A stretch of DNA of 64,000 bases from Iris pallida. Lineage: Eukaryota; Streptophyta; Magnoliopsida; Asparagales; Iridaceae. A program made the translations under genes and the position numbers. The stretch spans positions 17,013,760-17,077,759 of the forward strand of contig JANAVB010002199.1 in the NCBI GenBank assembly GCA_029216955.1, given 5' to 3'. This document shows, in pieces, positions 56,182 through 64,000 of this stretch. Each line of letters begins with the position of its first letter. Within the stretch, counting starts at the first letter, position 1. The notes below the pieces were generated by a model. It saw only the letters and a program-made list of their open reading frames with translations. It was not told the origin of the DNA and did not search any database.

Positions 56182-57563
56182 AAATTAATCATTGTACAAG
56201 TTTGGTCTTTGGAGAAGGAAATGGACTATTGAGCTAGCTGTATTATAGCTATCACATGCTGTGAACCTATAGATAATTGTGATGCCGGTTGATCACGTTC
56301 CACTCCTCTCTCTCTCTCTCTCTCTTCACAAATTTGAAGAAGTGATACTAAACTAACTACTTAGAGCATCAATAGTAATGGAACTCAAGAATGAATCTTC
56401 CCCCTTACGTCATTCAGTGCCTTCTCTAGGATACATACTCTTGAGTTCGACTACAGAAACTCAAATAAGAACTCGAAATAAGAATTTACAATATGGCTAC
56501 GACACGTGAACTTATATTTCTTTTAGGTCTTAAAAGTGTACTTACATTTTTTTTTTTTTTTTTCTGTTTATGTCCTTAAAAAAAATCAAGAAATGAGATG
56601 CATTTAGTCCAAAGGCTTTTGACCGTCGAGTTTTAAAAAATTAAGAACTCATGAGTTACTCTAGGATTTTCGCATACTATTAGTTAACATTTAATACCTC
56701 TTTCTCTGCGACCAAATTTGTAATAATAAAAATTAAATGTATAATGAGTTGGGTTTGTACGAAATAGTAAAGAACTAAATCTTGAGACTCAAATGAGATG
56801 AGTTGGTATAGATAGGGCTGCAAATGAACCAATCCGCTTCGGTTCGTTTAGTAAATAAGCTGAGTGCAAGCTTTATTTTCGAGCTCGTTTAATAAACGAG
56901 TCAAAAATTAAGCTTACAGTTTACCAGCTATAAAAGGTATTACTATATAATTAAAATAAAAAAAACAAACACTTAAGTTGATAAATTTATGCACTTATTT
57001 GAACACTTTAAAATTAAAATATAAAGTAAAATCCCCCCAAACCCAAATTTTATGGCAGTCCATTCAGTTTGTAGGACTGCCAAAAAATTGGGCAGTCCTT
57101 GTTTGCACTAGTTGAACAGCAATATTGGGATTTTCTCCCATATTAGGGTTTGTATATTATGAGGAGCCTTTGGGTGCCATCGAAATTGGAAATGAGAAAA
57201 AAATTAGGGATTACAATATTAGGGTTTCCACCAATATTAGAGTTTAACATTTTTGTTGTTGTTGTTCCTTTTCTTCTTCTCCTCCTCCTCCTTCTTCTTC
57301 TTCTTGGATGGGTTGAGGAAGAAGAAGAGGGGAAAAAAAAAAAAGTGACTTTTATACCAAAGAGTGGGATAGCCCTGATCAATTTCTTCAATGACAAATT
57401 TGTAAATAATACAAAGTTAAAAATGGGCTAGCCTTGATCAAAAAGTGAAGTGCCTTTATAAATTACCTAAATTATCTATCCTTTGTTCAATTTGCAATTA
57501 TTTATCATGTACCCACTCATCCTATTCTAACTAACACAAAATTGTTCCCATTTATACCATTGA

Positions 57564-57605
<42 letters not shown>

Positions 57606-58744
57606 TTTTAATACTACACGAAGGTGACAAATTGAAAATTGTACTGTAATAGCAAAAAAGTGGTTTAAAGTGGCTTTTTACCCACATTAGTTCATGGAAA
57701 TAATTGATTACTAAACTAAAAAATTGTAAACTTTGTCCCAAACTCGAGTGACCCTTGTGATTATTGAGGAGAGGTTTAAGATCCTACCTGGATGACGGAT
57801 GATCAATGGATCGAACCACGGAAATGTATTATTCATTCCATTTATAAAATGGTTGGAGTTGGGAACAGTACGTCCCAAAAGACATGTAACGCAGCGTGCA
57901 TAAAGTTCCGTGCGTATCGCCGAACATCTAAAAAAATTGTATACTTTGCCACAAAGATGCAATTTTTACAAATGGGCACCAGATATTTTGCCGAAAGATG
58001 CAAATCTTAAAAATGGGGAAATTTTACAAATGGGAAATTTTTACAAATGGGCACTTGATATTTAGCTAAAAGAGCAACTTTTGCAGATGGGGAAATTTAC
58101 ATGGGAACTTGAGCTTGGCGGGGTGGACGGTGAGAAGATCTTCGCAGATGAACGTACCGGGAACGGGGGGTGATTGAAGGAAGCAATAAAATTTAGAAAA
58201 TTAAGAAGCAGAGCTAATTTTGGCTATCCCTTGATCCGGCCTCTTGTGAGGCACTTCTTTGTGTCATGTGAGATCACGGTGCTCCCGACTTCTTGCAGCT
58301 CACGTTGGACCCGAAAGGTTGTCCTAAGCAGAAGAAGGGTTGTCCAAGTCCGAAGTTTTATTGGACTTACCCCTGAGTAAGTGGCATTACTTACAGTGAA
58401 ACACAAATTGAAAAGTAAGTAAATGCTACAACAAATGCTGCAGCAGAAAATATTTGCAAGAAATCAAACAATTCCTCCTTAGTTTTAAGGGATACAAACT
58501 TCAGAAAAGAGTGAAGTGGAGTGGAGTCCTCACCTGGTCTACAGAGCAGGATCTTGTGCTTCCATGGAGTTAAAAGGAGAATGATTCTAAAGAGACACCC
58601 CTTAATATAGAGCAAATAATAATAGGAGTACATACTTCAATCAGTAAGGCATCGTTTGGTACATTGTAATGTAATCGTAATTGCAATGTAATCAAATGAA
58701 AAAAAAAAAAATTTGATTATATTACGATTACGATTACATAGGAT
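56182..58744. other. Intergenic between genes B and C, no gene seen
   Basis: (CT)n at 56,307-56,326 is GA-rich on the minus strand and may be in gene B's leader or promoter. 57,240-57,330 is a TTC/CTC pyrimidine stretch; 57,566-57,605 is (CT)n(CA)n. 58,645-58,740 has inverted ATGTAATCGTAAT / ATTACGATTACAT-type ends typical of a small MITE, next to the 3' end of gene C. Short frames here match nothing known to me. Confidence 0.5.
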
Positions 58745-60220
58745 CTAAATCTTAGCTAAAATGTTTTCGAGCTTTGTTGAAATCTCCCTCATAAGTTGGG
58801 AGCTCTTCCTCTCATGGTCACAACATTCCAAGCCAATGTACGCAAGATACTCTGCCACTTCTTCTGGCCACGCCCCGGCTGTAGAATCAACAATTGCCAT
58901 CAACGATTTCTTACTACGCGCTCTCTCCACCTTCTTATCGACTCTAGCAGCTGGCTGGCTGGTCAAGATTCTCAGGATTGTGATCCCGAAGGAGTAGACA
59001 TCACACCCCGGGGTGAGCTTCCCCGTCTCTAAGAAGTCCGGGTCGATGTACCATTCCGTGCCTTTGATGCTCTTCGTCTGAAGGAACGCGACGGTGGCTG
59101 TCCCTTCGGGTAGGAAGCGGCATAGCCCGAAGTCGGTCAGCTTGACGCGAAAGTTTGCGTCGAGAAGAATGTTGTGAGGCTTCAGATCTCCGTGAACCAA
59201 GGGTTGAGGCTTGTTCGAGTGGAGGAAGTTGAGTGCCGAATATATCTCGTAGACAATGCGGGTGCGGACCTGCCACGTGAGAAGCCTGGGGTTCTTGTTT
59301 AGCGTATCTTCCAGGCTTCCGTTTGGGAGGAATTCGTACACGAGGGCGCGGAGCTTGAAACATGCTCCTATTAAGTTGACAAGGCATGGGTGCCGCAATC
59401 GTCCCAGAACTGCCAGCTATAAGAGCAGCCACAATAGATGGAGCTCAAATTTTCAATTAAAAAAATAAATATAGAATGGTCGGGTCTGTATGGGAGTAGT
59501 AGAAAATGATCCAACAACATAAAATGACCTTGGTAGCAAAGATTGTGTGGTCAAAATATAATGTGAAATCTAGAATCTAAAAATTGGGGCTCCAAATTGA
59601 GGCTTACTATTCTACAGGATGAGTTCCTGCATTCTGAATGCAGAAATGTTCTGGCCTAAGCTATAGCTCCTGTGACTGGGAAGGAACTATCATGGAGCTT
59701 CAATTGACCTTACTATTCTACAAAATGAGCTCGGACGTTCTGAATCTAGAATCTAGAAATTGGGATGAGCCTTACTATTGATGCTCTAATAGGAGTATTC
59801 ACACAAAAGTACAGGAAAGATAAATAGGTATGTTAGAAGTTCATATTTGGACATGAATCTCTAGTTTGTGGAACTTACCTCTTGAATGAATTCATCCGAA
59901 CCTTGCTCGCTGTTGGTGTCTAACATCTTTACAGCTACCTCTGTATTCTCAAGGTAACATCTGTAAACACTCCCATATCCTCCGTGCCCAATCTTTGATG
60001 TCTCGCTTAAATGCTTAGTTGCAGTCTGAATGTCAAAGTCCGAGAACACTTTGATCACTTGACCGATAGAAGTTGTTCCACAGTCGTCATTGTCCTTGTT
60101 GTCCGATGTTTCAGAGATTACCATCTTTATTTTCTCAGTTTCCTTGTTCACGGAAGAAGTTGTTCCACAGTGCCCTATTCTTGTTTGCTTACTGTCTTCA
60201 TTATCCGAACATAAAACCGG
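58745..60220 (-). CDS. Gene C kinase exons
   Basis: 59879-60220 starts [20 protein letters not shown], has a Lys/Asp/Glu-rich linker, then [11 protein letters not shown] and VAVKML. 58745-59416 starts [20 protein letters not shown] and carries [26 protein letters not shown] and [10 protein letters not shown]. The catalytic Lys, the HGD Asp and the DFG Asp are present. The peptide-positioning motif reads DPD instead of DPE, and the activation segment has two extra residues (TKSIKGTEW). The frame ends after the C-lobe (LENILAKI). The 462-base intron 59417-59878 holds nothing recognisable. Confidence 0.83.
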
Positions 60221-62425
60221 CTGTAATGGAAATAGCAGATGAAGGAAAATATGTTATAACATGACGAGAAAAGAAAAAAAGGAACAAGAAGTATGAGAGA
60301 GAGTGAGAGGAAAATATGTTATTAATGTAGTTAAATATTCCACGGAAAATTAAGTTTTGTATTCTATACTAGTAGAGTAAGTAATGACTAAAATCTGGGA
60401 CAAAACTAACCTGATCATAGACGTTGAGGGGACTTGAATCTGAAAGTTTTGCTTTCTCAGCATCATAGATGTTTGATTCTCTCGTCACTCCTTCGACTTC
60501 TTTGATACGACCAGTTTTGAATGCTGCCTCAACATATTTGGAACTTATATGCGGATCTTGACTGTTCCATTAAAGGAAATATATAAGATTTACAGCATAG
60601 CTTTCACTAGTACCTTCTCGGAAAGAAAACATTAAAACTCAAAATGTACCTGGAGCTCATATACGGTGCCAGGAAAAAATAAAGACCTTCATAAGACTTG
60701 AATTGCTCAAAGAGTTCAATGCAAGATTCCACACCAAACTTCTCATAATATTTATGGGCAGTCTGCAGACATGCATTTATTGGGAAAGTATACATCAACT
60801 TATGCAATGTCTCAAAAAAGAAGAAGAAGAAGAAGAAACATAAATCAAATCACCTGCACAACTATCTGAAGATATCCTCCAGGCTTTACCAGCAGAAGCT
60901 CTTTCATGCACTCTAGAGCCGACTCCCTTGAAAGGGTCCCAAAGAACTCCACTAAAGACTGAAATCACGAGCCAGTAAATTCAATTTAAAAATAGCAAGT
61001 TAATTATAGGGACTAATTAAAACCGGAGAAGGACTACAGACCCGTCGGTCAATGGCATGGGTATTCACAATAACACGCTTGATATCCGGCAATTCTGTAT
61101 AATGCTGCACTAGTGGAGATGTGTTAGTCCTATGACACCACAAATTAGAATTATAAGTTAGACATGGCAAGCTAATCCAACCTGCAGAGCACGCATAAAC
61201 AATCCGGTTTTTTCACATAGGCAACCTATTCGATGACGATCATAGTGACTGAACACCCTCTTATCTAATATAGCATCTGCAGCTCTTGGAAAGTAAAATA
61301 GATTGATCTCCAATACCTGTACAGTAAGTAAGAAGACTGACAAGCAAATTTCTGTACAGTGATAGAAATGGTAGATGAAACAAATATGTGACAAGCAAAT
61401 TAAATAAACATTTCACCTTCGTTTGAAGGGAACCGTGTTCAGGTAAATTTGGTTTCAGAACGTACAACAAGAAGGTCGTTGCTTCTTGAATCAAATTTCT
61501 CTACAATCATAAAGAATAGAAACACATCATCAGATACAAACCCTGTATCACTCTACCAAATGACAAGTCATCTAGCTACCAAGATGGAGTGCATGAAAGT
61601 TAAACCTGAAGAAAAAGACCGATAATTGTATCATAGTCAATTGGACAGCCACCTTCTAGTTCAGACATCTTCATAGCAAAATTGACTGCCACCTGCCAAA
61701 CAAATTTTATTGAGCATTAGTTTTACCAATAAGTTCTGGGGCGTCAGTCCTTTTTCACACTTTGGCTTAATGTGTCCTAGAGAAGAATGACACTCCATAT
61801 AGAAGATTGTATCATCTTACCTCTTCGTCTAGACGCTTAATAGTCAAGGGGACTCGGAGGGTGCTCCTTGGTTGCATAAGCTTAAACTACATAACCAGAA
61901 GGTAGGTCTACTTCTTCAACTGGTTGACTAGGTTTTTGGCATGACCCTCGTGCTTAACTAACTTGGCTAGGAATTTGCCACCAACATAGAGGGCGATATC
62001 AGTTCGAAGGCTAGTCATAAAACGTTTGTCAGTCTTTTGTTGAGTTTTCTTATGCTTCATGCCCGACCCCGTTCTCATGGGAGAAAGCTTGGATGATAGA
62101 TTAGTTTTACCAATAAATATTCACCCATATTAAAACACATTCCGAGCCATGGCAGATTCCCTTTTTATTTGGAAAAGACCCGTATCAATAATAATGATCT
62201 TACATATGGACAATTCCTCAATATCTTGTTCATTCGCATCAAAATATTTTCTTCGTGCGTCGGTAAAAAAAACATATTTTTTTGGCAGACTGGGTCTGGG
62301 CCAACCTGCAGAACTATTTATTTGTAAAAAAGATTAATATAGATACTTTACATATAGATACCATATCTTATATATAGGTATGTATAAGTCGTGTTTGGGT
62401 CTTATGGCTAGCTTGTAAAGATTGG

Positions 62426-62477
<52 letters not shown>

Positions 62478-63339
62478 TTGGAACGGACCGGGCATTCAAT
62501 CATTGGGGTAAAATCCGGCCCGACCCAGTTGGGAAACCGGGCAGGGCAGTGGGAATGTGAACCCAGCCTAACCCGGGTAGAGATCGGGTTGGGCCGGTCC
62601 CGGGCTTTGACCATGCTTGGGCCAGCCCAGCCCGGGTTTGATTGGGCCGGTTTGCAGGCCACATGGCCCACCAAACATCTCTAGCTTCAACATATAAGTA
62701 AACGAAACTAAATTACCTGGGGATCTGGTTCCAGAACCATTTTGAGTAAGGAAGGATAATCTGGTGTATAACCAACCTGTGTCAAATAATTGTTAGTCAT
62801 GATTGCAAACCAGAGACGTAAAATACAGATATAAATTATACCACAACCAATCATTTAATTGTTTAAATAGTAACTGCATGACCTGTTTTGAGTAAGTGTC
62901 AATCTTGTCAAACTCCCTTCTCTCAACGAAAGCAGCAACAACTTTTGGACTAACCCTTGCTTTTATATATATTTTGAGTGCAATGTCATTGTCAATAGTC
63001 TAACAAAAAAGAAGAAACTATAAACAAAGGAAAATAGATGCAGTAGTAAATAGGACAATTTTGCGATGTTGACTGTACACCCACTGAAAATAATTTAAAC
63101 AATCAAGACAAATAGGAGGGATCGTGATTCCCGCTATTAAGCATTCCCGAATGTTTCGGAATAGCAGCAGTTGTATCTGTCTTTTTTGCCCGTATAGTTC
63201 CTTAACTATCCAATTTCTCCCAAGATTTTCAACTAATATATGTTGTCCTAAAAGACAATATGTATTGTCCAAAAAGACAAATCCAATAGCTGCTATTTTG
63301 GAAACATTTGGAAATAGTTAATAGCGGGGATCCCGATCC

Positions 63340-63424
<85 letters not shown>

Positions 63425-64000
63425 TATAAGACAAACATGTAAGTACCCATCCCAGGCTCACCTGGTGAGGGTTATACAAAAATGTTACAGATTTACTCTT
63501 ATTTCTTACCTTCACAAGATCACCCAATTCTTCGCTGCACTCGAGTTTATCCTCAGCCAGCCAACTTTCCAAAAGATGCTTCTTGTTCTGCGTCACAACC
63601 AAACGAGACAACTCTAACGCCTCAAATGCGTTGAGCTTTCCCTCCGTTAACACCCTCCCAAAGTACTGCAATAGGGGAGGTGTTTGCCCATATTGCACAA
63701 GAACACTCTGCATTGTGAAATTGATAAATTATATGAATAATAATTCTTGAACAAGACTGACATGGAAAGAAAACACAGTACAGAAGTATAAATATTTAAC
63801 TACAGGTCAAAGTATACAAGTGATAGAAACTACTATAACAATTAAGAAAAAAAATTGAGTTACAATCTTGCAGAAGGAAAAACACCTGCAATTTGGCAAG
63901 AGTCTCAGGTGTCCTTAGGATGCCTTGTGGAGAAGTAGCAGCAAACTCTGCAGCCTCTATGTACTTTGTTTGGGAGAGTAGTTCTTGAAACCTTTCCCTA
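58745..64000 (-). CDS. Gene C: second clathrin heavy chain-kinase chimera, 5' end outside window
   Basis: Thirteen exons visible, all open with GT/AG borders and matching phases: 63886->64000, 63510-63707, 62883-62999, 62717-62776, 61606-61692, 61417-61500, 61182-61316, 61042-61104, 60854-60958, 60650-60762, 60411-60561, 59879-60220, 58745-59416. About 746 residues are visible: roughly 409 clathrin, a 55-60 residue linker, then a kinase. Exon sizes equal those of gene A except at the last clathrin exon (24 bases shorter, losing the residues around NFLME) and the linker exon (42 bases longer). Where A has its ATG, C has AGG, so C must start further upstream and may still carry the clathrin propeller. 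Confidence 0.7.
60411..64000 (-). CDS. Gene C clathrin heavy chain exons
   Basis: In order: [40 protein letters not shown] with [190 protein letters not shown]. The last exon ends GAT CAG with a GTTAGT donor. Read through, the frame goes on with clathrin-like [13 protein letters not shown] before a stop. Confidence 0.9.
62426..62690. repeat. (TA)n and GGCC/CCCGG-rich repeat in gene C intron
   Basis: 62,429-62,474 is (TA)n. 62,476-62,680 is filled with GGGCCGG / CCCGACCC / CCCGGG words in both orientations, a low-complexity repeat. It lies in the 913-base intron 61693-62716, otherwise without features. Confidence 0.75.
63118..63340. mobile_element. Foldback MITE, about 220 bp, in gene C intron
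   Basis: The left end (GGGATCGTGATTCCCGCTAT ... GAATGTTTCGGAATAGCAGC) is an imperfect reverse complement of the right end (reads on minus GGATCGGGATCCCCGCTATT ... AATGTTTCCAAAATAGCAGC). Arms of about 50 bp. No coding sequence; target duplication not evident. Confidence 0.8.
63341..63430. repeat. (CT)n(TA)n compound microsatellite
   Basis: (CT)n at 63,342-63,380 runs straight into (TA)n at 63,381-63,428, next to the MITE. The nearby clathrin exon (63510-63707) is unaffected. Confidence 0.9.

Noticed and set aside
58174..58406. Short ORFs on both strands near 58.3 kb
   Set aside because: I checked for a missing MSP or clathrin exon here and found none; the frames match nothing known to me.

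Overview
This is nuclear DNA of a flowering plant. The evidence is intron-rich genes with GT/AG splice sites, plant-specific families (DUF674, R2R3-MYB, RLCK-type kinases with an HGDLKP loop, VAP/MSP protein), and a heavy load of nested plant transposons (CACTA, Copia, solo LTRs, LINE, tRNA-SINE, MITEs). I cannot name the species. Family calls rest on reading translations and remembered family consensus; no alignment was run.

Layout. 1-5.7 kb is the inside and right end of a CACTA transposon carrying DUF674 gene fragments folded into a long hairpin, a second unrelated hairpin, and dispersed repeats. 5.7-8.8 kb has no gene. 8.9-10.1 kb is a broken CACTA (TNP2) transposase. 10.4-25.7 kb (minus strand) is gene A, a chimera of a clathrin heavy chain segment and a protein kinase; its 11-kb intron holds a LINE, a second LINE fragment, two solo LTRs and small elements. 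26.0-33.3 kb is a decayed Copia element containing a solo LTR. 34.1-47.2 kb (minus) is a cytochrome b5 gene with two tandem heme domains; one intron contains a very young Copia element (38.4-43.7 kb) plus a solo LTR and MYB debris. 47-50 kb is AT-rich with MITE-like sequence. 50.1-56.1 kb (minus) is gene B, the same kinase module downstream of a VAP-type MSP domain. 58.7 kb to the window end (minus) is gene C, a second clathrin-kinase chimera whose 5' end lies outside.

The most unusual content is the kinase trio. In A and C, eleven clathrin exons (ankle and distal leg, roughly residues 395-810 of a 1,700-residue heavy chain) are open and in phase. Both copies share a codon change that creates a phase-0 splice donor, and both have a phase-0 kinase exon downstream. 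Beyond that donor the clathrin reading frame runs into different stops in the two copies. In B the kinase follows an MSP (VAP27-like) domain instead, although its junctions are not cleanly in frame. All three partners relate to membrane traffic, so I infer a locus where one kinase module has been recombined with trafficking scaffolds. Transcript evidence is the deciding test.

Insertion history can be read from target-site duplications. Solo LTRs sit inside a LINE (CCCAC), a LINE fragment (AGAAT) and a Copia gag (AGAGG). The young Copia has identical 131-bp LTRs and a GATCC duplication. The duplicated cytochrome b5 intron provides a natural empty site for a TATCGG-rich element and for a SINE.
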